A stretch of DNA of 11,045 nucleotides from JBCDIQ01 sp039024295 (GCA_039024295.1 JBCDIQ010000184.1:1-11045); one strand, 5' to 3'; counted from the first letter of the stretch, positions 1-7,745 are shown. The notes: generated from the sequence alone by a model not told the origin. Numbers and translations: made by a program.

Positions 1-1533
1 AACATCTATGCGACCTGTCAGCGGCTCATAGCGGACCTTGCAATCATACCATTCATCAGCAGTGATGTCAATGGGTGCGCTCGTTTTGAGCTGCAAGTTA
101 TTATTGACCGAACGGTAAATCTCCACCTTGTCGGGTGAGCCGGTATTGTTTCGGAACCAAATGAAGTAGGAATTACCCCGATTGGTCTGCTTGGGATCAT
201 CCGCAAAAAAGTGAATTCCAAAGCGTTTGTTATCACCCACGGTCAGGATACGTGCGGTCCAATGATAGACGTACACATGCTGCCCCGTTTGGGTTAACGG
301 CGCATAGAGGTTCGCATTCGTGGTTTCGTTGTACACCTGCTTGAGGTTGTTTTGGCTGGTGACCCATTTACCCGTTTCAGCTTTCCATTTCGGGTTGAGA
401 GTATTCGACTCAAAATCATCATAAAAGAATCCTTCGCTCTCATTGGTGCTCCAGTGCTTGCCATTGTAGTCCGCCACAAGGAAAAATTGCTCTTGGACCT
501 CGCTACGTTTGGGCATTTCCACAAAAAAGTCATCAGAATATTGCTTCCCTAGCCAGACGCGCTTGCTCAGCGGTGCTTTGAAGGTAGGCTTAGGCTGTAC
601 GCTATGCCCCTTGTCTGAGGAGGTGACAGGAGGCTTGGTTGGCGGCTTGGGGTCGGTCTTTGGCGGATCAGTTTTGGGCGTGGTCCCTCCACTTGAGGTA
701 GTCCCACCGTTTTTGGGGGCATTCCCAGAAGAAGTACCTCCAGAATTAACCGAAGAGCTCGTACCGCCTTTGACAGTTGCCTCTTGAGACCCCACCGAAC
801 TCCAGGTAATGGAGCGGTCGACCAAAAGAGCATACACCCGGAAGTCCGTTTCCTCCTTTTTGGTGCTCAAGCGGATATCATCGGTTTCTGCTGTTCCCAC
901 ACGAATATTTGCAGTGCTACTCCGGCGTTTGAATACCATGAGGTCATCAAATTCAGCTACGCATCCTCCGCTCCTGAAAGAAATACCCCTTCCACTTCTG
1001 TGGGGCGAACCGTCATTCCAGGCCACGACAAAGTCGTTGTTGATGTAGACTTCCATACGGCCTTTCTGCGGGTTGTAGACTACCTTGTAGAGATACACCT
1101 TCCCTGCTTCAAATGTGAAGTCTTTCTGGGCCTTTCGGGAAAACTCGTCATTTACCACCTTGTACAACTCTACTTTTCCCCCGCTGGTGGCATCACGTGC
1201 CCAGAGAAAGTAAGAATTGCCCCGATCTTCCTTGGCAGGCTCACTGCAAAAGAAATGGAGGCCCAGCCGACGGTTATTTCCTGAGCCACTCATCCGAGCT
1301 TTGAACTGATACACATACGTGGTCTGACCATCCTGTTTGAGGCTGGCATAAACATTTGAATTACCTACCTGCTCATCCGATTGTACCAACACCCCTTTGC
1401 TCACTTGCCAAGTACCAGTTTTTCGGGTCCAATCGCGGTGCAGGGAAGAAAAATTATCCAGGAAAAACCCCGCTGATCCGTTTGCGCGCCAGCCGGAGGA
1501 AGTTTTCCGGCTCACCAAGTAAAAACGATTGGC
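1..1533 (-). repeat. Two divergent copies of a ConA/LamG-like module within the amidase
   Basis: Copy 1 is residues 804-1016 (895-1533) and copy 2 is residues 1151-1314 (1-492, cut by the window edge). They align along their length: RFYLV with QFFLV, GFFLDNF with GFFYDDF, YVYQFKAR with YVYHWTAR, RRLGLHFF with KRFGIHFF, RGNSYF (907-912 and 1255-1260) in both, and KVELYKVVN with KVEIYRSVN. The copies are diverged, so this is an old duplication and not a recent DNA repeat. The pattern of a DDFES opening followed by beta strands resembles ConA-like glycan-binding domains; ligand binding is an inference. Confidence 0.75.
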
Positions 1534-3942
1534 AACTCCTCGTCCGCTTTTGTCAATGTCTTTGAAGCCCAATTGGAAATCTCCGGTGTACTTACTTTTC
1601 AACTGTGGGCTGGAAGAGGGAGCATCCGCTGGATAGGAAAGGCTCAACTTAAACCGATCCAGCACTGGTGGCGGGGTATCTGATCCGCCGGTATCATTGC
1701 CGGGGTCGGGTGGGGTGTTTCCCCCACCACTTCCTACGGTTCTCCATGATGCGCGCCAACCCTTGGCCGTGGTCCGGCGGTCGGAGGTGAACTGAATTGT
1801 GAGTGCCCCCCCAGTCGAGGTAACCCGTACCGGAGATTTTTTCCCAGAATACTTGCCAATCAGCGGAGAGCCTGTACTTGGCCCATCATAAATTTTCATC
1901 ACATCCAGGTCTTCTTCCGTCTCAAATTCATAGAAAACGAGTTCTACCGGCTTGCCATTGGCAGGTTGAATGGTGTAGAGAAATGCTTCTTCATCCGAGT
2001 AAGGCCCCAATTTTCCACCTGAATCATTGAAATTTCCGCTATTCAGGCGAATGGTATATCGCTGAGGAGATCCCTTGCGACTGATATTTGGGGTAACAAA
2101 ACTGGCCCCCACCAGCGCAGAAGTATCATCTCCGCAGATGGCGGAAACCTGCCATTGGTACAGCCCATTGGCTGAAAGCCCCGTTACTGTAAGGCCCGTG
2201 CTGCGGGTTTTATAAGCGGCCCACTTCTGGTCGCCTATGTTCTTGCGGCGTAGATACACCAGGTAAAAATCTGCTTTTCTGCTGCCTTGCCAGCTTAGGC
2301 TTGCCCCCAGTGCGTACAGTCCGCGTACCTGGAGGTCTTCGGGCGGGGCGCAGTCGAGCTTTTTCCGGTTGGAAGAATAGGTCGCTACCCAGCCCTTTTT
2401 GTTGAATTGGCAATCTGAACGAAATTCAATGTAAAAAGCGCCTCGGGAGGAGGTCAATGTTCCGGGAGAGGTATTGCCAGAAAATCTTCCCAGGAAGACC
2501 CCATTAGCATCTGTTCCTTCATAAATATCGAGGTAATCATACTTGTCTTTCTCATCTCCCTCCATCTCAAAATCGGTGAAGGTCAGCTCAGCATAGTTTG
2601 CATTTTTAGGCTGAATAAGGTACGCCTGTCGGGCTTGATCGCCGTAGTTCTTATCGGTACCGCCAGGATCAGTAAATGTGCCGTTTTTATCATTTAGGGT
2701 GGTCAACTTGGGCTTGCCATTTACCAATCGGTAAAAACGGTCCCAATCCCAGAATTTACCTGGATCAACATGGGTATTTTCGGGGAAATGTTGGTGTCCT
2801 TTTACTTTGGTACAGGTGTTTCCCAAGACTTTTCGTCCATTGGTTGGTGGGCCGGAGTAAGTTTGTAATGGGTTGATCCCATGTCGTTCGCAGATAAAAC
2901 GAACCAAGGCGGCAGAGGCCTCATACATTTCATTGGTGTACCAGCTAGCTCCCTCATCAATAAATCCTTCATGCTCAATTCCTACAGCGGATGAATTGGC
3001 TTGGCGAACGTGGAACCCCTTGTCATTTTCACACACCATCTGGGTTACCTGGCCATCGGATGCCCGAACTACATAATGGGCCGATACCCTGGCAATGGAA
3101 TTTTGAAACCAGGAGATACAAGAGGCATAAGAACCTTGAACTGTGTGAATGGTGACGAACTCGACCTTTTTGCCATTGCGGCTACCATAGTTTCTGGGGT
3201 GAGCAGGTGCCCACAGAGCACCTTTAAAATCTGTTTTTTTCGTGGACTGGGTACAAGAAGGGGCGCGGGCACCCGGATAGCTGGTGTAAGCTTTTCCTGT
3301 TCTGTTACGAATACTTTCCTTCGATATAGTCACATAATCCGAACTGAGGATTTTGTAGTTATCAGCACCAAAAATGGCATTGTAGTCGAACCTGCGGGCA
3401 GGTATCCGATGGTTTGTCCGAAAGCGGCTGTCCTCCATTTTTTTCAAGACCGAATAAAACTGCTGGTCAGTGGCGAAGCTGTTGTGGTCAGAATTATCCT
3501 GGGGAATTTCACTTAGGGCACTAAGGATAGTACGCTGCTGCCCGGGGTCATCACTTGCCAGGCGCTTGTTAGCTTTAGTAGCAGCATATGCTTTTGCGTA
3601 AGCCAGAATATTGATTCGGGGGTCATTCTTTATCTCTTGGGCCGAATACCCGGAAAGTTCTGCTACGGTTTTTAGGCTGTTGTTGAAGTAGCCTTTCCCG
3701 TTTTCCACAAGCCCCATTACCCCAAAAAACTCGGGCATTCCCAGGCAATCATGGTCCTTGGGTTTGGGACGGATGTGCTTTATACGCGTACGAGTCCAAG
3801 CAACTGATTCCAGCATACCCCTTGGAATAGAGGGGTTTTGCTTGTAGGCTTCTTCGAAGAATGCATCGTACTCCTGTTGCCCCAAAACGGGACTCATCAG
3901 ACCGGAAATTATAGCAAGCAAAAAAACACAGAGGGTTCGCAT
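1..3942 (-). CDS. Exported multidomain N-acetylmuramoyl-L-alanine amidase (3' end outside window)
   Basis: The frame is open from the ATG at 3942 to the left edge, giving 1314 residues with no stop, so the C-terminus is missing. Residues 1-22 are a signal peptide (hydrophobic core, then VLG-QQ). Residues 24-125 resemble a lysozyme/transglycosylase fold. Residues 258-407 are an Amidase_2 domain, which would cut the amide bond between MurNAc and L-Ala. Its probable zinc ligands are H266 (TIHTVQG), H383 (KGHQHF) and D393 (VDPGKFWDW). The H383 to D393 spacing of ten equals that of AmpD H154 to D164. CUB-like domains lie at 413-524 (YDYLDIYEG) and 629-735 (LDVMKIYDG), with an FN3 domain at 531-618 between them. 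After a Gly/Pro linker come two related ConA/LamG-like modules (804-1016 and 1151 onward), joined by a Ser/Gly/Thr/Pro linker. The accessory domains suggest binding to glycan or surface partners. Bacteroidota proteins of this type often end in a type IX sorting domain, but that end is not visible here. The amidase call is firm; the substrate and role (remodelling, predation or competition) are unknown. Confidence 0.88.
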   Translation of the reverse strand, partial: MRTLCVFLLAIISGLMSPVLGQQEYDAFFEEAYKQNPSIPRGMLESVAWTRTRIKHIRPKPKDHDCLGMPEFFGVMGLVENGKGYFNNSLKTVAELSGYSAQEIKNDPRINILAYAKAYAATKANKRLASDDPGQQRTILSALSEIPQDNSDHNSFATDQQFYSVLKKMEDSRFRTNHRIPARRFDYNAIFGADNYKILSSDYVTISKESIRNRTGKAYTSYPGARAPSCTQSTKKTDFKGALWAPAHPRNYGSRNGKKVEFVTIHTVQGSYASCISWFQNSIARVSAHYVVRASDGQVTQMVCENDKGFHVRQANSSAVGIEHEGFIDEGASWYTNEMYEASAALVRFICERHGINPLQTYSGPPTNGRKVLGNTCTKVKGHQHFPENTHVDPGKFWDWDRFYRLVNGKPKLTTLNDKNGTFTDPGGTDKNYGDQARQAYLIQPKNANYAELTFTDFEMEGDEKDKYDYLDIYEGTDANGVFLGRFSGNTSPGTLTSSRGAFYIEFRSDCQFNKKGWVATYSSNRKKLDCAPPEDLQVRGLYALGASLSWQGSRKADFYLVYLRRKNIGDQKWAAYKTRSTGLTVTGLSANGLYQWQVSAICGDDTSALVGASFVTPNISRKGSPQRYTIRLNSGNFNDSGGKLGPYSDEEAFLYTIQPANGKPVELVFYEFETEEDLDVMKIYDGPSTGSPLIGKYSGKKSPVRVTSTGGALTIQFTSDRRTTAKGWRASWRTVGSGGGNTPPDPGNDTGGSDTPPPVLDRFKLSLSYPADAPSSSPQLKSKYTGDFQLGFKDIDKSGRGVANRFYLVSRKTSSGWRANGSAGFFLDNFSSLHRDWTRKTGTWQVSKGVLVQSDEQVGNSNVYASLKQDGQTTYVYQFKARMSGSGNNRRLGLHFFCSEPAKEDRGNSYFLWARDATSGGKVELYKVVNDEFSRKAQKDFTFEAGKVYLYKVVYNPQKGRMEVYINNDFVVAWNDGSPHRSGRGISFRSGGCVAEFDDLMVFKRRSSTANIRVGTAETDDIRLSTKKEETDFRVYALLVDRSITWSSVGSQEATVKGGTSSSVNSGGTSSGNAPKNGGTTSSGGTTPKTDPPKTDPKPPTKPPVTSSDKGHSVQPKPTFKAPLSKRVWLGKQYSDDFFVEMPKRSEVQEQFFLVADYNGKHWSTNESEGFFYDDFESNTLNPKWKAETGKWVTSQNNLKQVYNETTNANLYAPLTQTGQHVYVYHWTARILTVGDNKRFGIHFFADDPKQTNRGNSYFIWFRNNTGSPDKVEIYRSVNNNLQLKTSAPIDITADEWYDCKVRYEPLTGRIDV
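586..792 (-). other. Low-complexity Ser/Gly/Thr/Pro/Lys linker in the amidase
   Basis: Residues 1051-1119 are a disordered linker: GGTSSS, GGTSSG, GGTTSSGG, then TDPPKTDPKPPTKPP. It separates the two ConA-like modules. A shorter Gly/Pro linker (737-760, at 1663-1734) separates the second CUB domain from the first module. Such linkers are typical of extracellular multidomain enzymes. Confidence 0.8.
2722..3171 (-). other. Amidase_2 catalytic domain
   Basis: Residues 258-407 carry the N-acetylmuramoyl-L-alanine amidase core. VEFVTIHTVQG provides the first zinc histidine (H266). SAHYVVRASDGQVTQMV is the usual strand after the SAHY motif. VGIEHEGF (320-327) is the conserved acidic strand. GHQHF (H383) and VDPGKFWDW (D393) give the remaining ligands. 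H391 sits where AmpD has its catalytic Lys162. All residues needed for activity appear to be present. Confidence 0.85.
3568..3873 (-). other. Lysozyme-like (SLT-type) domain of the amidase, probably inactive
   Basis: Residues 24-125 of the amidase match the pattern I recall from actinobacterial transglycosylase-amidase fusions: LLAVAYTETHLD, then GGYGVMHL, then LERAAELTG and a DDAANI stretch. Here these read GMLESVAWTRTRI (42-54), FFGVMGLVE (72-80), LKTVAELSG (90-98) and NDPRINILAYAKAYA (106-120). The catalytic Glu of the YTETH motif falls on R51 (codon at 3790-3792), so lytic activity is doubtful. The fold assignment is an inference from motif spacing. Confidence 0.5.
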
Positions 3943-3971
3943 GGGTTGGTGCTTGTAGGATATAGTGGGAA

Positions 3972-4002
3972 AGAAGATAAATTTTTCCCTAAAATGTCGA
4001 AA
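3972..4002 (-). promoter_or_regulatory. Weak candidate promoter for the amidase
   Basis: On the minus strand, TTTC (3999-4002) lies 19 bases before TATCTTCT (3972-3979). This resembles the Bacteroidota arrangement TTTG-N19-TAnnTTTG, with 3 of 4 and 6 of 8 matches. It would place the transcript start about 20-25 bases before the ATG at 3942. The match is imperfect and could be chance in this AT-rich spacer. Confidence 0.25.
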
Positions 4003-4003
4003 C

Positions 4004-4023
4004 ACCTTCATACTTATGAAGGT
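4004..4023. promoter_or_regulatory. Perfect 20-bp inverted repeat, possible operator
   Basis: ACCTTCATA (4004-4012) and TATGAAGGT (4015-4023) are perfect inverted copies around the two bases CT. The repeat lies in the divergent spacer between the amidase (ATG at 3942) and the COQ7-like gene (ATG at 4132). It ends one base upstream of the candidate -33 element of the amidase. The two-base gap favours binding by a dimeric protein over an RNA hairpin, although the plus strand continues as TTTTTG. No regulator is encoded nearby. Confidence 0.4.
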
Positions 4024-4131
4024 TTTTGTATATATTGAATCTATTCTATATGATGAATCTGTTTCGCTGAATTTACGTTTAATAAACAACGATTTATAAC
4101 AGATTTGTTGTAAGTCATCAGATGCGAATAT

Positions 4132-4599
4132 ATGTCAATTGATATAAAGAAACGTACAGAATTCTTCCTAAAGGACCTTCATGCACGCGAATACATGCGA
4201 TTAGGGGTGTATCGCCAATATCGAAACAAGGAAGAAAAGGTAAGCATGTTACGAGAACGCAAGGCACGCCATGAGGCATTTCTGCGTGATTTGATCCGCA
4301 GAAGGGGAATCAACCCTGCATGGTATGCCTGGTATTTTTACATACTGGGACACTTTTTTGGCTTCTTCTCGGCCTTTTTACCCCTCAGCCTGCTGGACCG
4401 AATTGAAGAAACCTTGGAGTTTTGGCTCCTGATGCGGTATAAGCGCTACCTCCGCAGAATGAACATCGACGCTTCCTTTAGGACGATGATTGAGTCTTTA
4501 AGACTTGAACGGTTTGCACATGATGAACCTGCCCCGGATGCCATTGTCATGCTGGAAAACTTTATCCAAGAGCAGGAAAAAGGATTGTCGAGGGGGTAA
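4132..4599 (+). CDS. COQ7-like ferritin-fold protein, function unknown
   Basis: This is a 155-residue protein without a signal peptide. It follows the layout of the demethoxyubiquinone hydroxylase (COQ7) family, which is usually somewhat longer. LHARE (16-20) matches the HAGE start with E20 as a likely iron ligand. A basic helix ends in RHEAFLRDL. A hydrophobic stretch at 64-88 (WYAWYFYILGHFFGFF...) matches the membrane-surface helix of COQ7. IEETLE (91-96) matches the EExxE helix, and the C-terminal helix reads LRLERFAHDE (123-132). Several ligands look changed: the ExxH of helix 2 is K44-A-R-H47, the His after EE is W98, and the last ExxH is E126 and H130, one residue out of register. Bacteroidota normally make menaquinone, so classical COQ7 activity is not expected. 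The start is the first ATG; no Shine-Dalgarno sequence is seen. The family call is from recalled patterns. Confidence 0.55.
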   Translation: MSIDIKKRTEFFLKDLHAREYMRLGVYRQYRNKEEKVSMLRERKARHEAFLRDLIRRRGINPAWYAWYFYILGHFFGFFSAFLPLSLLDRIEETLEFWLLMRYKRYLRRMNIDASFRTMIESLRLERFAHDEPAPDAIVMLENFIQEQEKGLSRG

Positions 4600-4606
4600 C
4601 TTACCC
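4594..4606. other. Small inverted repeat holding both stop codons of convergent genes
   Basis: GGGTAA (4594-4599), C, TTACCC (4601-4606) is a perfect inverted repeat. The TAA of the plus-strand gene and the TAA of the minus-strand gene are its two halves. The genes therefore end one base apart, with no room for a separate terminator between them. Confidence 0.6.
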
Positions 4607-7558
4607 TTTCAAGGCTGCATGTAACACCTCCACCGGGTGGAAAGCCCGCTTTCCTGTACCGTCATGAATTTGGTGGCGACAACTGGTTCCTGGCGCAGCT
4701 ATAATGGTCCCTTTTTCCGCAGACCTCACAGCAGGGAACAACACCAGCTCTCCCACTTTCATGGAAATATCAAAGTGCTCTTTTTCATAGCCAAATGAGC
4801 CTGCCATCCCGCAGCAACCCGAAGGGATCAATTCTACCTCATAGTTTTTGGGCAATGAAAGGCTTTCAACAGAGGGCTGGGCCGATGAGACCGACTTTTG
4901 ATGGCAATGGCCGTGTAACTTGATCTTGCGGGACTCTTCCGTAAAGGAGTCAGCCGTGATGTTACCAGCTTTGATTTCACGAATCAGAAATTCCTCGACC
5001 ATCAGGGCGTGGGGCGCAATGCGTTTTGCTGCATCTACCAGCTCCTTGCCCACAATGCGTGGGTATTCGTCTCGGAAACCCAAAATGGTGGAAGGCTCCA
5101 CCGCAAGCAGGGGGGTATCCTCAGTTACCAGGTCCTGAAAAATTCGGACGTTTTCCTCCGCAAATTTCTTCGCTAAGGGCAGCATCCCTTTCGAGAAGGC
5201 AGCTCTTCCACTTTCCGGGTGATTCACCATCTCTACCTCATACCCCAGACGGTATAGCAATTGAATGGCTTTAATGCCAATGTGGGTATCGTTTAAGTTG
5301 GTAAACTCATCACAGAAAAACTGGACCTGCCCCTTTACCGGGCCATCTACATACAAGCTCTTGTGGTATTTTTTGAACCAGCGCCGTAGGGTCATTTTTT
5401 GAAGTAGGGGCATGGAACGCTTGGGCGCAATCCCAATGATTTGCTTCATGATGCCACTCGTGGTGCTATTTTTCAAGAAAAAATTGGTCAGTCCCGGGGC
5501 AATTGCTCCTAATCCGACCAGCTTGTTAAAGTTGGCAAATACCCTGGAACGGAAGGGTACACCATTCGCTTGATAGTACTGGTGCAAAAACTCCGCTTTG
5601 AGAGTGGACACGTCCACATTGGAAGGACACTCAGAAGAACAGCCTTTACAGGAAAGGCAGAGGTCCATCACCTCATAGATTTCTTTGTGGTCAAAGCGAT
5701 TGGCCTTGTCAGAACGCGTGAGGAATTCCCGCAGGATGTTCGCGCGTGCACGCGTGGTATCTTTTTCACTTCGGGTAGCCATGTAGCTGGGGCACATGGT
5801 ACCGCCAGAGATTTCAATCTTGCGACAGTCTCCTGACCCGTTGCACTTTTCTGCTGCCCTGAGGATACCATCCGTAGAACTGAAGTCGAACATGGTTTCA
5901 AACTGAGGCGTCTCCTGCTCCGCTTCGTAGCGTAACGAAGTATCCATAGGAGGGGCATCCACAATTTTTCCTGGATTGAAGAGGTTATTCGGGTCCCAGG
6001 TGGCTTTCAGGCCCTCGATCAATCGATAATTCTTCTTGCCGATCATCAAGGGAATAAATTCCGCACGAACCCGGCCATCTCCATGTTCTCCACTTAGAGA
6101 TCCTTGGTATTTTTTTACCAGTTTGGCCGTGTCATGACCAATGTCGCGGAACAGCTTGCGGTCTTTTGTTTTCTTGAGGTCCAAGATAGGGCGAAGGTGT
6201 AACTCACCTGCACCGGCATGGGCATAATACACCGCTTGCTGGCCGTGCTTGTCCATCATGGCGGTGAACTCTTCGATATAAGCAGGTAGTTCTTCCACTG
6301 TCACCGCGGTGTCCTCAATTACCGCTACCGGCTTGGCATCTCCAGGGACGTTTGCCAGCAGGCCTAAACCTGCCTTTCGAAGGTTCCATACCTTTTTGAT
6401 GTCATTGCCATATACCCGAGGATAGTCATATCCCAATTCCTGGGCTTTGAAGTCGGCTTCCAGGGCATCTATTTTGGCACTGGCCTCTGCTTCTGTTTCG
6501 CCACCAAACTCTATGATCAGCACTGCCTCAGGTTCTCCATTTAGGAAAAACCGATAGTCCCGGTACATCGCATTCTCCTTGGTACAGTCCATCACGATGC
6601 GGTCCATCAGTTCTACTGCCCTGGGCTCATGGGGCATGGCAGTTACCACCGCCTTCAAGGCCTCTTGCACAGATTCAAAATGGGCACACTGTAACATCGT
6701 TACCTTTGGTGGCAGGGGGTCCATGTGGACCTTGATCTCCGTGATGAAGCACAAGGTTCCTTCAGAACCGGCGATCAGCTTACAGAAATCAAAATCTTCT
6801 CCTCCCGGGGTAAACCGATTGCTTTCCAACAAAATATCAATCGCATAGCCAGTATTCCGACGGTGGATAGAAGATTTGGGGAACTCTTTTCGGATTTCTG
6901 CTTGGTTATCTGGCCGCGCAAGTATTTCTACTGCATGTCGATACAGTTTCCCTTCCAGGGTGTGAAGTTTGCACTTCTCTTCAAACTCCTCGCGATTCAC
7001 TGATTTGAAGGTAACCATGGAACCATCGCTGAGGATGGCTTCCACTTCCATGACATGGTCACGAGTTGTCCCGTATACAATTGAATAAGAACCACTTGAG
7101 TTATTTCCCACCATTCCTGCGATCATGGCGCGGTTGGCGGTGGACGTATTGGGGCCAAAAAACAATCCTTCAGAACGAGCGTGGTGGTTCAGCTCATCAC
7201 GAATAACGCCTGGCTGCACCTTTGCCCACCCTTCTTCTCCATTGATCTCCAGGATTTGATTCATATATTTGGATACATCCACCACAATTCCCCTACCTAC
7301 GCATTGTCCGGCAAGAGAAGTACCTGCAGCTCGTGGAATCAGGGGGAGCTTTTCTTTATTGGCAAAATAGACCAGTTGCCGGATATCATCTTTATGCTTA
7401 GGAAAGGCCACTGCGAGGGGCATTTCACGATACACAGAGGCGTCTGTGGCATACAGTGTCCGCATCATTTTATCCGCATAGATCTCTCCGTCGAGAGAAG
7501 CCCTCAAAATTTCAAACTTCCGGGAAAAGTTTACCGGAATGGGAAGTGGTGCCGTCAT
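4601..7558 (-). CDS. FAD-linked oxidase fused to Fe-S and cysteine-rich domains (YdiJ/D-lactate dehydrogenase type)
   Basis: This 985-residue flavoprotein joins three parts. Residues about 45-280 are a PCMH-type FAD-binding domain (PRAAGTSLAGQ at 76-85, GMVGNNSSGS at 148-157). Residues about 285-535 are the FAD-oxidase C-terminal domain, with YAHAGAGELHLRP (445-457), SGEHGDG (489-495) and NPGKIVD (528-534). Residues 570-645 form an Fe-S region: C572, C578 and C589 (MCPSY), then CLSCKGCSSECP with C634, C637, C640 and C644. The end (745-980) is a CCG-type cysteine-rich region with GHCHQ (C885), SGCCG (C915, C916) and C960; its first half has ESGR where CCGR is usual. The family oxidises 2-hydroxyacids such as D-lactate or D-2-hydroxyglutarate and passes electrons through Fe-S to a carrier. 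E. coli YdiJ has the same order and similar length. The substrate cannot be told from sequence. The start is the ATG at 7558, supported by a -7 box 26 bases upstream. Confidence 0.9.
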   Translation of the reverse strand: MTAPLPIPVNFSRKFEILRASLDGEIYADKMMRTLYATDASVYREMPLAVAFPKHKDDIRQLVYFANKEKLPLIPRAAGTSLAGQCVGRGIVVDVSKYMNQILEINGEEGWAKVQPGVIRDELNHHARSEGLFFGPNTSTANRAMIAGMVGNNSSGSYSIVYGTTRDHVMEVEAILSDGSMVTFKSVNREEFEEKCKLHTLEGKLYRHAVEILARPDNQAEIRKEFPKSSIHRRNTGYAIDILLESNRFTPGGEDFDFCKLIAGSEGTLCFITEIKVHMDPLPPKVTMLQCAHFESVQEALKAVVTAMPHEPRAVELMDRIVMDCTKENAMYRDYRFFLNGEPEAVLIIEFGGETEAEASAKIDALEADFKAQELGYDYPRVYGNDIKKVWNLRKAGLGLLANVPGDAKPVAVIEDTAVTVEELPAYIEEFTAMMDKHGQQAVYYAHAGAGELHLRPILDLKKTKDRKLFRDIGHDTAKLVKKYQGSLSGEHGDGRVRAEFIPLMIGKKNYRLIEGLKATWDPNNLFNPGKIVDAPPMDTSLRYEAEQETPQFETMFDFSSTDGILRAAEKCNGSGDCRKIEISGGTMCPSYMATRSEKDTTRARANILREFLTRSDKANRFDHKEIYEVMDLCLSCKGCSSECPSNVDVSTLKAEFLHQYYQANGVPFRSRVFANFNKLVGLGAIAPGLTNFFLKNSTTSGIMKQIIGIAPKRSMPLLQKMTLRRWFKKYHKSLYVDGPVKGQVQFFCDEFTNLNDTHIGIKAIQLLYRLGYEVEMVNHPESGRAAFSKGMLPLAKKFAEENVRIFQDLVTEDTPLLAVEPSTILGFRDEYPRIVGKELVDAAKRIAPHALMVEEFLIREIKAGNITADSFTEESRKIKLHGHCHQKSVSSAQPSVESLSLPKNYEVELIPSGCCGMAGSFGYEKEHFDISMKVGELVLFPAVRSAEKGTIIAAPGTSCRHQIHDGTGKRAFHPVEVLHAALKG

Positions 7559-7583
7559 GAAAATGTGGTTGGAATACTTTTTC

Positions 7584-7591
7584 CAAATATA
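7584..7591 (-). promoter_or_regulatory. Candidate -7 box for the FAD/Fe-S oxidase gene
   Basis: The minus strand reads TATATTTG here, an exact match to the Bacteroidota TAnnTTTG -7 element. It would start the transcript about 20 bases before the ATG at 7558. Upstream only a weak TTAG lies 15-16 bases away, so the -33 element is poor. Confidence 0.45.
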
Positions 7592-7710
7592 AGAAATAAA
7601 GACCTGCTAACTCATCTGGTGCAAGGATCACGCCTAAATTGCGCGTTGAATTGCACGCTGGTCAGGTACAAACATGAAAAAAGCCCTATCTGTTCAAAAG
7701 ATAATGGCTG

Positions 7711-7745
7711 AAAATCCCCGGCAAGAAGTGGGCCTAATCAGGGGA
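7711..7745 (-). terminator. Possible terminator after the tyrosine phosphatase gene
   Basis: Directly after the stop codon the minus strand reads TCCCC (7741-7745), a six-base bulge, GGC (7732-7734), a nine-base loop, then GCCGGGGA (7715-7722) and TTTT. The stem is GGC/GCC stacked on TCCCC/GGGGA, followed by a short T run. The bulge and short tail make this uncertain. The rest of the 7559-7745 spacer shows only the -7 box described separately. Confidence 0.3.

Noticed and set aside
784..1284. 166-codon open frame on the plus strand
   Set aside because: It lies fully opposite the amidase frame, which has clear domains and a signal peptide; the product resembles no protein family.
3001..3516. 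171-codon open frame on the plus strand
   Set aside because: It is antisense to the Amidase_2 domain and shows no domain, signal or coherent composition.
4074..4081. TACGTTTA as a -7 box for the COQ7-like gene
   Set aside because: It is one base off the consensus and has no suitable -33 partner; too weak to annotate.
7181..7711. 176-codon open frame on the plus strand
   Set aside because: It overlaps the start of the FAD oxidase and its promoter box on the other strand and looks like a shadow frame.
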